This document shows positions 22,551 through 32,317 of a stretch of 64,000 nucleotides of DNA, one piece after another. The notes beneath the pieces were generated by a model that made no database searches, was not told where the DNA came from, and was given only the letters and a program-made list of their open reading frames with translations. Numbering within the stretch: position 1 is the first letter of the stretch; each line of letters begins with the position of its first letter. Source of the DNA: Arthrobacter sp. NEB 688 (GTDB taxonomy: Bacteria; Actinomycetota; Actinomycetes; Actinomycetales; Dermatophilaceae); the NCBI RefSeq assembly GCF_013201035.1, contig NZ_CP053707.1, positions 1,860,001-1,924,000 of the forward strand, written 5' to 3'. A program made the position numbers and the translations under genes.

Positions 22551-24209
22551 ATGCGAGGAACTGCTCGCACGGTCGCCGTTGCGGCCATGTCCGCCGTCGC
22601 TCTTCTCGCTGCCGGTTGCGGCAGCGGGGACAGCAGCGGCGACCAGAGCTCGGCGGCCGGCGGCAAGACGGGCGGCGAGATCACCGTCCGCGGCTGCAAC
22701 CCGCAGAACCCTCTCGTCCCGAGCAACACGACCGAGACCTGCGGTGGCAACGTCATCGACGCCATCTTCTCGAAGCTCGTGCACTACAACGCCGAGACGG
22801 CCAAGCCGGAGAACGACCTCGCGGAGTCCATCGACACGACGGACAACCAGAACTTCACGGTCAAGCTGAAGCAGGGCCGCAAGTTCCACGACGGCACCGA
22901 GATCAAGGCCAAGAACTTCGTCGACGCCTGGAACTACGCCGCGTACGCCCCGAACGGCCAGTCCTCGGGCTACTTCATGGAGCCCATCGAGGGCTACGGC
23001 GACCTGCAGTGCACCGGCGCCGGTGACGACCCCTGCGCCGGCGACGGCAAGGCCAAGAGCGACAAGCTGACCGGTCTCGTCGCGGTCGACGACTACACCT
23101 TCACGATCAAGACGACCGAGAAGGTCTCGAACCTCCCGGTCCGCCTCGGCTACTCGGCGTTCGCGCCGCTCCCCGACGCCTTCTTCTCGGACCCCAAGGC
23201 CTTCGGTGACAAGCCGATCGGCTCGGGCCCGTACAAGCTGGACGCCTGGAACAAGGAGCAGTCGATCGTCCTGTCCAAGTTCGCCGACTACACCGGTGAC
23301 TTCGGCGGCAAGGTCGACAAGATCACCTTCAAGATCTACACCGAGTCCGACTCGGCGTACAACGACGTCATCGGCAACAACCTGGACATCACGGACGAGA
23401 TCCCGACCAGCGCGCTGATCGACGACAAGTACAAGTCCGACCTCCCGGACCGCAACGCGCAGAAGGAGACCGGCGTCATCCAGACGGTCACCTTCGCGCC
23501 GACCAAGGTCGACCCGAACTACGCGGACCCGAAGATCCGTCAGGCGATCTCCATGGCGATCGACCGCGACACGATCATCAAGCAGATCTTCAACAACACC
23601 CGCGTCCCCGCGACCGGCTGGGTCTCCCCGGTCGTCGACGGCTACAAGGCCGACCAGTGCGGTGAGTACTGCACGTACGACCCGGCCAAGGCCAAGGCCC
23701 TCCTCCAGGAGGCCGGCGGCTTCAAGGGCGACAAGATCACCCTCTCCTACAACGCGGACGCCGCGCACAAGGACTGGACCGAGGCCACCTGCAACAGCAT
23801 CAAGCAGGCCCTGGGCGTCGACTGCGTCGCCACCGGTGTCGTCGACTTCGCGACCTTCCGCACGGAGATCACCGAGCGCAAGATGAAGGGCATGTTCCGC
23901 ACCGGCTGGCAGATGGACTACCCGTCGATCGAGAACTTCCTCGCCCCGATCTTCAAGACCGGCGCGTCCTCCAACGACGGTGACTACTCCAACCCGGAGT
24001 TCGACAAGCTGCTCACCGATGCGGCCGCGTCGACCGACGAGGCGGAGGCCAACGGTCTCTACCAGCAGGCCGAGGCGCTCCTCGCGCAGGACATGCCGGC
24101 CATCCCGATGTGGTACGGCAAGACCACCATGGGCTGGTCCGACAAGGTCACCGGTGTGAAGATCACCGCCTTCGGCACGATCGACTTCTCGTCGGTCGCC
24201 CTGAAGTGA
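22551..24209 (+). CDS. Peptide ABC transporter substrate-binding lipoprotein (family 5)
   Basis: A 552-residue extracellular solute-binding protein. It has an N-terminal lipoprotein signal with lipobox LLAAGC (Cys near residue 23), a Ser/Gly linker, then the SBP_bac_5 fold including the segment VKLKQGRKFHDGTEIKAKNF. It should deliver oligopeptides to the permeases and ATPases that follow. ATG 22551 has AGGAGG 6 bases upstream. A terminator hairpin and a fresh promoter separate it from dppB-like, consistent with more binding protein than membrane components. Confidence 0.92.
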   Translation: MRGTARTVAVAAMSAVALLAAGCGSGDSSGDQSSAAGGKTGGEITVRGCNPQNPLVPSNTTETCGGNVIDAIFSKLVHYNAETAKPENDLAESIDTTDNQNFTVKLKQGRKFHDGTEIKAKNFVDAWNYAAYAPNGQSSGYFMEPIEGYGDLQCTGAGDDPCAGDGKAKSDKLTGLVAVDDYTFTIKTTEKVSNLPVRLGYSAFAPLPDAFFSDPKAFGDKPIGSGPYKLDAWNKEQSIVLSKFADYTGDFGGKVDKITFKIYTESDSAYNDVIGNNLDITDEIPTSALIDDKYKSDLPDRNAQKETGVIQTVTFAPTKVDPNYADPKIRQAISMAIDRDTIIKQIFNNTRVPATGWVSPVVDGYKADQCGEYCTYDPAKAKALLQEAGGFKGDKITLSYNADAAHKDWTEATCNSIKQALGVDCVATGVVDFATFRTEITERKMKGMFRTGWQMDYPSIENFLAPIFKTGASSNDGDYSNPEFDKLLTDAAASTDEAEANGLYQQAEALLAQDMPAIPMWYGKTTMGWSDKVTGVKITAFGTIDFSSVALK

Positions 24210-24245
24210 CCCGGCGGGCCTCCTGAGGTCCACCCCGCACGCGTC

Positions 24246-24277
24246 GTCGGCCTGTCAGCAGCAGCTGGCAGGCCGAC
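24246..24277 (+). terminator. Hairpin after the peptide-binding protein gene
   Basis: GTCGGCCTG (24246-24254) pairs with CAGGCCGAC (24269-24277), extended inside by CAGC/GCTG around loop AGCA. No T-tract. Likely a partial terminator or mRNA-stabilising hairpin. Confidence 0.65.
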
Positions 24278-24342
24278 GGCCGTGTCCGGGCGACGCAGCG
24301 GAAACCCCGGGTCCGCTGCTACCGATGCCCGCACGCATGGTC

Positions 24343-24348
24343 TAGGTT
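24343..24348 (+). promoter_or_regulatory. -10 element before the permease genes
   Basis: TCTAGGTT contains TAGGTT (24343-24348), 72 bases before GTG 24421, downstream of the hairpin at 24246-24277. It suggests separate transcription of the permease/ATPase genes. Confidence 0.4.
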
Positions 24349-24420
24349 CAACCCGGTAATCCACCCCGACGCCTCTCGCCCGACCCCCGGCGACGCGTCC
24401 CTGAACCCCAAGGAGGTGAC

Positions 24421-25350
24421 GTGGGCACCTACATCGTCCGGCGGATCCTGCAGATGATCCCCGTGATCCTGGGAGCGACGTTCCTCATCTTCGCGATGGT
24501 CTTCGCCCTACCCGGCGACCCCGTCGCGGGCAAGTGCGGTGAGCGCCCCTGCTCGGCGGCCTACCGCGCGGCCTTCATCGAGAAGTACAACCTCGACGAC
24601 CCGCTGCCCGTCCAGTACGGCAAGTACGTCATCAACCTGGCGAAGGGGGATCTCGGGACGACCTCCAGCGACATCCCCGTCGCCGACCAGCTCAAGCTGC
24701 GCGTCCCCGTCACCGCCAAGCTCGCCTTCATGGCGATCCTCATCGAGGCGGTGATCGGCATCCTCGCCGGCGTGGTGACAGGGATCAGGAAGGGAGGCTT
24801 CCTCGACAACCTGGTCCTCGTCTCGACCCTCGTCCTCATCTCGATCCCGATCTTCGTCATCGGCAACGTCGCCCAGCTCTACCTGGGCGTCAAGTTCGGG
24901 CTCTTCCCGGTCACGGTGACGTCGGCGAACCCCTCCTTCTACGAGCTGCTCCTGCCGGCCCTCGTGCTCGGCTCGCTGTCGGTCGCCTACGTCGCGCGGC
25001 TCATGCGGACCAACCTCGTCGAGAACCTGCGCTCGGACTACGTGCGCACGGCGATCTCCAAGGGCCTGACGAAGCGCCGGGCCTACGGCCTGCACGCGCT
25101 GCGCAACTCGCTCATCCCCGTCGTCACCTTCATCGGGTTCGACTTCGGGGCCCTCCTCGGCGGCGCCGTCGTCACCGAGGGCATCTTCAACATCCCCGGC
25201 GTCGGCGGGTACATCTTCCGCGCGATCCGGGTGCGGGACGGCGCGTCGGTCGTGGGGTCGGTGACGTTCCTCGTCATCGTCTACCTCATCGTCAACCTGC
25301 TCGTCGACCTGCTGTACGGACTGCTCGACCCGAGGATCAGCCATGACTGA
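24421..25350 (+). CDS. Peptide ABC transporter permease (DppB type)
   Basis: A 309-residue inner membrane permease with six predicted helices and the binding-protein-dependent transport motif around LTKRRAYGLHALRNSLIP (EAA loop). The N-terminus MGTYIVRRILQMIPVILG is typical of DppB/OppB. GTG 24421 follows AAGGAGG at close range. It overlaps the next permease gene by 8 bases. Confidence 0.93.
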   Translation: MGTYIVRRILQMIPVILGATFLIFAMVFALPGDPVAGKCGERPCSAAYRAAFIEKYNLDDPLPVQYGKYVINLAKGDLGTTSSDIPVADQLKLRVPVTAKLAFMAILIEAVIGILAGVVTGIRKGGFLDNLVLVSTLVLISIPIFVIGNVAQLYLGVKFGLFPVTVTSANPSFYELLLPALVLGSLSVAYVARLMRTNLVENLRSDYVRTAISKGLTKRRAYGLHALRNSLIPVVTFIGFDFGALLGGAVVTEGIFNIPGVGGYIFRAIRVRDGASVVGSVTFLVIVYLIVNLLVDLLYGLLDPRISHD

Positions 25351-26266
25351 GGCCGCTGTCGCCGAAACCACGCCCACCGCCCCCGCCGACGGAGGGGACA
25401 CGGGCCCGGCCCGCTCGCTCGCCTCGGACGCCTGGCGCACGATGCGCGGCAACCCCCTCTTCTGGGTGGCGTCCGTGCTCATCGTCATCTTCACGCTGAT
25501 GGCCGTCTTCCCGAGCCTGTTCACGAGCACCAACCCCACCGAGGCGGTCCTGGCCGACGCCCGCGTCCGGCCCAACGCCGACGCGTGGTTCGGCCGCGAC
25601 ATCCAGGGCTACGACATCTACGCCCGCTGCATCTACGGGGCCCGGGCGTCGATCCTCGTCGGGCTCCTGACGACCGTCTTCACGACGCTCGTCGGCGGCA
25701 TCGTCGGCGTCTTCGCCGGCTACGTGGGCGGCTGGACCGACACGATCCTCTCGCGGCTCGGTGACGTCTTCTTCGCCATCCCGCTGCTGCTCGGTGCGGT
25801 CATCGTGCTCGTCACGCTGCCGCCGACGGACAACTACTTCTACATCGTCCTCAAGGTCGTGCTGGCCCTCGTCGTCCTCGGCTGGCCGAGCATGGCGCGC
25901 CTCATGCGCTCGAGCGTCATCCAGGTCAAGCCGAACGACTACGTGCAGGCGGCGCGGGCCCTGGGCGCGAGCCCGTGGCGCGTCGTGCGCTCGCACATCG
26001 TCCCCAACGCCCTCGCCCCGATGATCGTCGTCGCGACGATCAACCTCGGTGCGTACATCTCGGCGGAGGCGACCCTGTCCTACCTGGGCATCGGCCTGCA
26101 GCCGCCGACCGTCTCCTGGGGTGTCGACATCAGCGCCGCGGTCGTGGGCATGCGCACCACGCCGCACATGCTGTTCTTCCCCAGCCTGTTCCTGTCCCTC
26201 ACGGTCCTCGCGTTCATCATGCTCGGTGACGTGGTCCGTGACGCCCTCGACCCGAAGAACCGGTGA
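25343..26266 (+). CDS. Peptide ABC transporter permease (DppC type)
   Basis: A 307-residue permease with an extended cytosolic N-terminus, the OppC N-terminal helix (NPLFWVASVLIVIFTLMAVF) and the EAA-loop segment ARALGASPWRVVRSHIVPNA. It pairs with the DppB-type protein to form the membrane channel. ATG 25343 overlaps the upstream gene; its stop overlaps the next start (GTGA). Confidence 0.93.
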   Translation: MTEAAVAETTPTAPADGGDTGPARSLASDAWRTMRGNPLFWVASVLIVIFTLMAVFPSLFTSTNPTEAVLADARVRPNADAWFGRDIQGYDIYARCIYGARASILVGLLTTVFTTLVGGIVGVFAGYVGGWTDTILSRLGDVFFAIPLLLGAVIVLVTLPPTDNYFYIVLKVVLALVVLGWPSMARLMRSSVIQVKPNDYVQAARALGASPWRVVRSHIVPNALAPMIVVATINLGAYISAEATLSYLGIGLQPPTVSWGVDISAAVVGMRTTPHMLFFPSLFLSLTVLAFIMLGDVVRDALDPKNR

Positions 26267-27300
26267 CCGCCACGATGAGCACCGACACCACGACCTCGGG
26301 GCACACCTACACCCCGAAGGACGGCGTCCTCCTGGAGGTCGACGACCTCTTCGTCGAGTTCCACACCCGCGACGGGGTGGCCACGGCCATCAACGGCGTC
26401 TCGTTCGAGCTGCACCAGGGCGAGTCGCTCGCCATCCTCGGTGAGTCCGGCTCGGGCAAGTCCGTCACCGCGCAGGCGATCATGGGCATCCTCGACATGC
26501 CGCCGGCGGTCATCCCGCAGGGGCACATCCGCTACTGCGGCGAGGACCTGCTGACGATGCCGGAGGAGCAGCGTCGCAAGACGCGCGGCCCGGAGGTCTC
26601 CATGATCTTCCAGGACGCCCTCTCCTCGCTCAACCCCGTCTTCCCGGTGGGGTGGCAGATCGCCGAGATGTTCCGCGTGCACCGCGGGACCAACAAGAGC
26701 GACGCGCTCGAGCAGGCCGTGCGCCTCATGGAGCGGGTGCAGATCCCGGCCGCCCGCGACCGGGTCAAGGCCTACCCGCACCAGTTCTCGGGCGGCATGC
26801 GCCAGCGCATCATGATCGCGATGGCCATCGCGCTCGACCCGGCGGTGCTCATCGCCGACGAGCCGACGACCGCCCTCGACGTCACCGTCCAAGCGCAGAT
26901 CATGGCCCTGCTCGAGGAGCTGCAGGAGGAGCGCCAGATGGGGCTCATCCTCATCACGCACGACCTCGGCGTCGTCGCCGACGTCGCCGACCGGATCGCC
27001 GTCATGTACTCGGGGCGCCTCGTCGAGAAGGCCGAGGTCCTCGACCTCTACGCCTCGCCGGCGCACCCCTACACGCGCGGTCTGCTCGAGTCGATCCCGC
27101 GCCTGGACCAGAAGGGCCAGACCCTCGCGGCGATCGGTGGCCTCCCGCCGAACCTCATGCGCATCCCGCCGGGGTGCCCGTTCAACCCGCGCTGCCGGAT
27201 GGCGCAGGACGTCTGCCGCACCGAGCGTCCCGCGCTGCGCGAGGTCGCCCCCGGCCGGCTGTCCGCCTGCCACTTCGCCGAGGAGGTCATCGATGCCTGA
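26263..27300 (+). CDS. Peptide ABC transporter ATP-binding protein (DppD type)
   Basis: A 345-residue ATPase with Walker A GESGSGKS, signature FSGGMRQR, Walker [13 protein letters not shown] and the C-terminal oligopeptide/dipeptide transporter extension with [17 protein letters not shown] 26263 overlaps the permease stop; an internal ATG at 26275 is an alternative. It energises transport together with the next gene. Confidence 0.92.
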   Translation: MTATMSTDTTTSGHTYTPKDGVLLEVDDLFVEFHTRDGVATAINGVSFELHQGESLAILGESGSGKSVTAQAIMGILDMPPAVIPQGHIRYCGEDLLTMPEEQRRKTRGPEVSMIFQDALSSLNPVFPVGWQIAEMFRVHRGTNKSDALEQAVRLMERVQIPAARDRVKAYPHQFSGGMRQRIMIAMAIALDPAVLIADEPTTALDVTVQAQIMALLEELQEERQMGLILITHDLGVVADVADRIAVMYSGRLVEKAEVLDLYASPAHPYTRGLLESIPRLDQKGQTLAAIGGLPPNLMRIPPGCPFNPRCRMAQDVCRTERPALREVAPGRLSACHFAEEVIDA

Positions 27301-28501
27301 GGTCGTCCTCAGCGCCAACAACCTGGTCAAGCACTACCCGATCAAGAAGGGTGTGCTGCGCCGCACGGTCGGCCACGTCAAGGCCGTCGACGGGGTCAGC
27401 TTCGACCTGCACAAGGGCGAGACCCTCGGGATCGTCGGGGAGTCCGGCTGTGGCAAGTCCACGCTCGGCCGGCTGCTCATGCGCCTCGAGGAGCCGACCG
27501 CCGGCTCCGTGCAGTTCGGCGGCCAGGACTGGTCCGGGGCCTCGGCCCGCGAGACCCGCCGCCTGCGTCGCGACATCCAGATCGTGTTCCAGGACCCGTA
27601 CACCTCGCTCAACCCGCGGATGACGGTCGGCGACATCATCGGCGAGCCGCTCGAGATCCACCCCGACGTCGTCCCCAAGGGCGGTCGCCGGCAGCGGGTC
27701 CAGGAGCTGCTCGACCTCGTCGGCCTCAACCCGGAGCACATCAACCGCTACCCGCACCAGTTCTCCGGCGGTCAGCGCCAGCGCATCGGGATCGCGCGCG
27801 GCATCGCGCTCAACCCCAAGGTGCTCATCTGCGACGAGCCGGTCTCCGCGCTCGACGTGTCGGTGCAGGCGCAGGTCGTCAACCTCATGGAGAAGCTGCA
27901 GGACGAGCTCGGCCTGGCGTACGTGTTCATCGCGCACGACCTGTCCGTCGTCCGGCACATCTCGGACCGCGTCGGGGTCATGTACCTCGGGCGGATGGCC
28001 GAGCTCGGCGAGGAGGACGAGGTGTACTCGCGTCCGACGCACCCGTACACCCAGGCCCTCCTGTCCGCCGTCCCCGTGCCGGACCCGACCCTGCGCGGCA
28101 AGCGCGAGCAGATCGTGCTCGTCGGCGACGTGCCCTCGCCGGCGAACCCGCCGTCGGGGTGCCGGTTCCACACCCGGTGCTGGAAGGCGCAGGACCTCTG
28201 CAGCCAGGAGGAGCCCCAGCTCGAGGTCCGCGAGGACGGCAGCGGAGGCCACCTGTCGGCGTGCCACTTCGCCGAGCCGCGGCTCATCGTCGAGACCGTC
28301 GACGTCTCCGACCTCGAGCCCGACGCGCGGTTCGTCAGCAGCGAGACCGACGACCTCGTCGACGTGGGTTCCGGTCTCGGGCAGGACGACTCGCTGGCCC
28401 CCGACGACCGCTCCACGGTCGAGCGGTCGGCGGTCTCCGACCCGCAGGCGCCGGTCGACACCAGCCGCGTCGTCCAGGACACGGACGACCAGCAGCGCTG
28501 A
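27293..28501 (+). CDS. Peptide ABC transporter ATP-binding protein (DppF type) with acidic tail
   Basis: A 402-residue ATPase with Walker A GESGCGKS, signature FSGGQRQR, Walker [13 protein letters not shown] and the C-terminal Cys cluster ([12 protein letters not shown]). Beyond the usual end there is an Asp/Ser-rich tail of about 70 residues (from [15 protein letters not shown]) without homologous features. ATG 27293 has GAGGAGGT upstream and overlaps the previous gene by 8 bases. Confidence 0.92.
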   Translation: MPEVVLSANNLVKHYPIKKGVLRRTVGHVKAVDGVSFDLHKGETLGIVGESGCGKSTLGRLLMRLEEPTAGSVQFGGQDWSGASARETRRLRRDIQIVFQDPYTSLNPRMTVGDIIGEPLEIHPDVVPKGGRRQRVQELLDLVGLNPEHINRYPHQFSGGQRQRIGIARGIALNPKVLICDEPVSALDVSVQAQVVNLMEKLQDELGLAYVFIAHDLSVVRHISDRVGVMYLGRMAELGEEDEVYSRPTHPYTQALLSAVPVPDPTLRGKREQIVLVGDVPSPANPPSGCRFHTRCWKAQDLCSQEEPQLEVREDGSGGHLSACHFAEPRLIVETVDVSDLEPDARFVSSETDDLVDVGSGLGQDDSLAPDDRSTVERSAVSDPQAPVDTSRVVQDTDDQQR

Positions 28502-28562
28502 CGCGCCCGGCGCGTCACCCGTGACGGCCGCCGGTGGGGATCACTCCTCGCCGGCGGCCGTC
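28499..28562. terminator. Tandem hairpins between the transporter operon and rsgA
   Basis: TGACGCG/CGCGTCA (28499-28517) starts at the transporter stop. A second hairpin GACGGCCGCCGG (28523-28534) / CCGGCGGCCGTC (28551-28562) spans the rsgA stop. They should terminate transcription from both directions. Confidence 0.65.
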
Positions 28563-29566
28563 CGCGTGCGCAGGAGGCGCCGGAGCGAGTCGAGGCGGGA
28601 GGGGCCGGCCGGCCCGGCGCCGCCGCTCGCGACGAACGCGTCGAGGGCGCACTCCTCCTCGTCGTGGGTGCAGCCCCGCGGGCACCCGTCGGTGCCGGGC
28701 TCGAGGTCGGGGAAGTGGTGCACGATCCGGGTGGGGTCGACGTGCGCCAGCCCGAAGGACCGCACGCCCGGGGTGTCGACGACCCACCCGTCGTCGTCGG
28801 GCAGGGGGAGCGCCACCGCCGAGGTCGAGGTGTGTCGACCCCGGCCGGTCACGTCGTTGACGACACCGACCGCGCGCAGCGCGTCGGGGACGAGCGCGTT
28901 GACGAGCGTCGACTTGCCGACCCCCGAGTGGCCGACGAGGACGCTGACCCGCCCGCGCAGGACGTCGAGGACCGCCTCGAGGCCGTCGATGCCGTCGGCG
29001 GTGCGGGAGGTGACGACGTGCCGCACCGAGAGCGGCGCGTACTGCTCGAGGAAGGGCGCGGGGTCGGTGAGGTCGGCCTTGGTCAGGACGAGCAGCGGCT
29101 CCATCCCGGCGTCGTAGGCGGCGACGAGGCAGCGGTCGATGAGGCGCGGGCGCGGCTCGGGGTTGGTCAGGGCCGAGACGACGACGAGCTGGTCGGCGTT
29201 GGCGACGAGCACCCGCTCGACCGGGTCGGTGTCGTCGGCGGTGCGGCGCAGGAGGGTGACCCGCGGGCCGACCCGGACGATGCGGGCCAACGAGCCCTCG
29301 GCCCCGGTGGTGTCGCCGACGAGGTGGACCTCGTCACCGACGACGATGCCCTTGCGCCCGAGCTCGCGCGCCCGCATCGCGACGAGGTCGTGGTGGCCGT
29401 CCGGCGTGGTGACCCGGACGCGGTAGCGACCCCGGTCGACCCCGAGGACGCGGCCGACGACGGCGTCCTCGTGCTTCGGGCGGTCCTTCGTGCGCGGCCT
29501 CGACCCGCGGCGGTTGGGACGGATCCTCACGTCGGACTCGTCGTAGTCCCGGCTCGACCTCACCAT
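28541..29566 (-). CDS. rsgA: Ribosome small-subunit-dependent GTPase A
   Basis: A 341-residue circularly permuted GTPase that checks late 30S assembly. It has an N-terminal OB domain, then G4 TKAD, G1 GHSGVGKS, G3 DTPG and the zinc-binding C-terminal domain (CPRGCTHDEEEC). ATG 29566 overlaps the aroA stop by one base (TGATG), so rsgA is coupled to aroA as in several actinobacteria. Confidence 0.94.
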   Translation of the reverse strand: MVRSSRDYDESDVRIRPNRRGSRPRTKDRPKHEDAVVGRVLGVDRGRYRVRVTTPDGHHDLVAMRARELGRKGIVVGDEVHLVGDTTGAEGSLARIVRVGPRVTLLRRTADDTDPVERVLVANADQLVVVSALTNPEPRPRLIDRCLVAAYDAGMEPLLVLTKADLTDPAPFLEQYAPLSVRHVVTSRTADGIDGLEAVLDVLRGRVSVLVGHSGVGKSTLVNALVPDALRAVGVVNDVTGRGRHTSTSAVALPLPDDDGWVVDTPGVRSFGLAHVDPTRIVHHFPDLEPGTDGCPRGCTHDEEECALDAFVASGGAGPAGPSRLDSLRRLLRTRTAAGEE

Positions 29567-30858
29567 CAGGCGTCCGCGGGGACCCGCTCGTCGAGCATCC
29601 GCTCCCAGAGCGTCGTGAACTCGGGCATCGTCTTGCCGACGGTCCCGACGTCCTCGATGACGATGCCCGGGACCGCGAGCCCGAGGACGGCGGCGGCCAT
29701 GACCATCCGGTGGTCGGCGTACGTCCGGAACCGGTTGCCGTGCAGCGGCTTCGGGACGATGCGCAGGCCGTCGTCGGTCTCGGTGACCTCGGCGCCGACG
29801 TCGGTCAGCTCGGTGCGCAGGGCGGCGAGGCGGTCGGTCTCGTGCCCGCGGATGTGGGCGACGCCGCGGATGACGCTCGGCCCCTCGGCGAGCGCGGCGA
29901 CGGCCGCGACGACCGGGGTCAGCTCGCTGGACCCGTGGAGGTCGACGTCGACGCCGAGGATGCCGCCGGTGCCGGACACGGTCAGCCCCGAGCGGTCGAG
30001 GACGACCTCGGCGCCCATCATGTCGAGGACCTCGCGGACGAAGTCGCCGCCCTGGGTCGTGTACTGCGGCCAGCCGGGGACGTGCACCGTGCCGCCGGTC
30101 ACGAGGGCCGCCGCGAGGAACTGGGCGGCGTTCGAGAGGTCCGGCTCGACCTGGACGTCGAGCGCGTTGACCTCGCTCGGCTCGACGCGCCAGGTGTCGG
30201 GGTCGCCGTCGTCGACGACGACCCCGGCGTCGCGCAGGGTCTCGACCGTCATCTCGATGTGCGGCAGGCTCGGCAGCGTCCCGCCGACGTGGCGCACCGT
30301 GACGCCCTGCTCGTAGCGCGGGGCCGACAGCAGGAGCCCGGAGAGGAACTGCGAGGAGGCCGAGGCGTCGATCGTCACGTCCCCGCCACGGATCGTGCCG
30401 GTGCCCCGCACCGTGAAGGGCAGCACACCGCGGCCACCGTCCTCGACCTCGACCCCGAGGGCGCGCAGCCCGTCGAGGACGGGGGCCATCGGGCGGTGCC
30501 GGGCGGCCTCGTCGCCGTCGAAGCGGGTGGCGCCGACCGCGAGGCCCGCGAGCGGCGGGACGAAGCGCATGACGTTGCCGGACAGGCCGCAGTCGACGCT
30601 GCCGCCGCCGGTCAGGGCCGCCGGCGTGACGAGCCAGTCGCCGTCGTCGACGTCGTCGACCGCGACGCCGAGCGTGCGCAGGGCGCCCGCCATGAGCAGC
30701 GTGTCACGCGAGCGCAGCGGCGCCCGCAGCCGGGAGACGTCGCCGGCCAGGGCCGCGAGGACGAGGTAGCGGTTGGTGAGGGACTTGCTGCCGGGGAGGA
30801 CGACGCGGGCGTCGACCGGGGCCCCGGCGGTCGGAGCGGGCCAGTCAGGAGAAGGCAT
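29566..30858 (-). CDS. aroA: 3-phosphoshikimate 1-carboxyvinyltransferase (EPSP synthase)
   Basis: A 430-residue shikimate-pathway enzyme joining shikimate-3-phosphate and PEP. The N-terminal [16 protein letters not shown] carries the substrate-binding Lys, Ser and Arg. The second lobe segments [13 protein letters not shown] and [14 protein letters not shown] are conserved. The PEP/glyphosate loop reads [10 protein letters not shown], with Asn where Thr97 of the E. coli enzyme (GNAGTAMRP) stands. ATG 30858 has AGGAGA upstream, inside the end of the doxX-like gene, which it overlaps by 14 bases. Confidence 0.94.
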   Translation of the reverse strand: MPSPDWPAPTAGAPVDARVVLPGSKSLTNRYLVLAALAGDVSRLRAPLRSRDTLLMAGALRTLGVAVDDVDDGDWLVTPAALTGGGSVDCGLSGNVMRFVPPLAGLAVGATRFDGDEAARHRPMAPVLDGLRALGVEVEDGGRGVLPFTVRGTGTIRGGDVTIDASASSQFLSGLLLSAPRYEQGVTVRHVGGTLPSLPHIEMTVETLRDAGVVVDDGDPDTWRVEPSEVNALDVQVEPDLSNAAQFLAAALVTGGTVHVPGWPQYTTQGGDFVREVLDMMGAEVVLDRSGLTVSGTGGILGVDVDLHGSSELTPVVAAVAALAEGPSVIRGVAHIRGHETDRLAALRTELTDVGAEVTETDDGLRIVPKPLHGNRFRTYADHRMVMAAAVLGLAVPGIVIEDVGTVGKTMPEFTTLWERMLDERVPADA

Positions 30859-31387
30859 GCTGCGCCTGGGCCGCCTTCAGCTTCGCCTCGGTGGTGGCGG
30901 TCCGCGCCGCGTGCCGCACCTCGCGCCGGGTGGTCCGGGTCGCGCGGTGGACGCTCTCGTTCGCGAGGTGGGCGCGGTAGGCCAGCCCCGGGCGGCCGTC
31001 GGTGTCGACGGCGGCGAGGAGCAGGCCGCCGAGGAGGCCGAGGTTCTTCAGCAGGTGGACGCGCTGCTGGGCGCGGGTCGCGGGGTCCTCCTCGCGCCAG
31101 TACGCGTGCCCCGCGAGCGTGGTGGGCACGAGGGAGGCCGCGAGCACGGCCGCCGAGAGGCGGGGCAGCTTGCCGAGGGCCAGCATCGTCCCGGCGCCGA
31201 CCATGACGATCCCGTTGGCCCGCACGAGGAGCTCGGTGTCGTCGGGGAGCCCGAGCCGCGGGGCGACCTTCTCGACGAGCGGGCGTGCCGAGGCGGACTT
31301 CGCCGACGGGTGCTTGAGCTGGTCGGTGCCACCCACGACGAACATCGACGCGAGCAGGGGTCGGGCGATGCGTCGGACCAAGGACAT
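30845..31387 (-). CDS. DoxX family membrane protein
   Basis: A 180-residue protein with the DoxX/SURF4 start [22 protein letters not shown] and about four membrane helices, then a basic Ala/Arg-rich cytosolic tail. DoxX proteins are linked to redox and thiol stress complexes in mycobacteria, but the role here is unknown. ATG 31387 has GGAGGT 6 bases upstream, and TACGGT (31440-31435) is a plausible -10. First gene of the doxX-aroA-rsgA unit. Confidence 0.85.
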   Translation of the reverse strand: MSLVRRIARPLLASMFVVGGTDQLKHPSAKSASARPLVEKVAPRLGLPDDTELLVRANGIVMVGAGTMLALGKLPRLSAAVLAASLVPTTLAGHAYWREEDPATRAQQRVHLLKNLGLLGGLLLAAVDTDGRPGLAYRAHLANESVHRATRTTRREVRHAARTATTEAKLKAAQAQHAFS

Positions 31388-31474
31388 CCGGGACCTCCGG
31401 GTCGGGGTCGCTGCTGGTCAGGACCTCCCGGCCTACCGTAGTTGCTCGGGCTGCCGCTGCGTAGCCTGAGCACC

Positions 31475-32317
31475 ATGTGTGGGCGCTACGCGGCGACGGC
31501 GAACCCCGACGAGCTCGTCCTCGAGTTCGAGGTCGAGGAGGACCGGACCGGCGAGCCCGGGCGCAGCGTGCTCGTCAACCCGCAGCAGCCACCACCGGGG
31601 ACGCCGGACCACAACGTGGCGCCGACCAAGCAGGCCCCGGTCGTCCTGAGCCGCCCCCCGCGCGAGGACCGCGACGCCGCCGCCCGCCGCCAGCTGCGCC
31701 TCCTCACGTGGGGACTGGTGCCCAGCTGGTCGAAGGACGTCAAGGGCGGGGTCCGGATGATCAACGCCCGCGTCGAGTCGGTCGCGCAGAAGCCCGCGTT
31801 CGCCCGCGCGCTCGCCGCCCGCCGCTGCCTCGTCCCCGCCCGGGGCTGGTACGAGTGGCAGGCCTCGCCGACCGCGACGGACGCCAAGGGGAAGCCGCGC
31901 AAGCAGCCGTTCTTCACCTCGCGCGCCGACGGCGGGAGCGTCGCGATGGCGGGCCTCTACGAGCTCTGGCGGGACCCGGCCGTCACCGACCCGGGCGACC
32001 CGCTCGCCTGGCTGAGCACGTTCACGGTCCTGACCGGCGCCGCCGAGCCCGGCCTGGACCGCATCCACGACCGCCAGCCGGTCGTGCTCGAACCGGGGGA
32101 GTGGGCGCGCTGGCTGGACCCCCGCGTCCCCGCCGCGGACGTCGCGGACCTCCTGCTCCCGCGGGCGCCCGGTCGCTTCACGGCCCACCCGGTCTCGCGC
32201 GCCGTCAGCAGCAGCCGGTCCAACGGCCCGGCGCTCCTCGAGCCGGCCCCGCTCGAGGAGCTCGTCGGGGTGGTCGACCCGATGACGGGTGAGGTCGTCG
32301 GCGGGACCGGGGCGTGA
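31475..32317 (+). CDS. SOS response-associated peptidase (SRAP/YedK/HMCES family)
   Basis: A 280-residue SRAP protein that, in the family, forms a thiazolidine crosslink through Cys2 with abasic sites in single-stranded DNA. Visible are MCGRY (Cys2 after Met removal), NVAPTKQAPVV, INARVES, RCLVPARGWYEW (catalytic Glu) and IHDRQPVVL (His). ATG 31475 is fixed by the need for Cys2 and by TAGCCT (31462-31467) 7 bases upstream (leaderless). An insertion after YEWQASPTATDAKG is slightly longer than in E. coli YedK. Confidence 0.94.
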   Translation: MCGRYAATANPDELVLEFEVEEDRTGEPGRSVLVNPQQPPPGTPDHNVAPTKQAPVVLSRPPREDRDAAARRQLRLLTWGLVPSWSKDVKGGVRMINARVESVAQKPAFARALAARRCLVPARGWYEWQASPTATDAKGKPRKQPFFTSRADGGSVAMAGLYELWRDPAVTDPGDPLAWLSTFTVLTGAAEPGLDRIHDRQPVVLEPGEWARWLDPRVPAADVADLLLPRAPGRFTAHPVSRAVSSSRSNGPALLEPAPLEELVGVVDPMTGEVVGGTGA

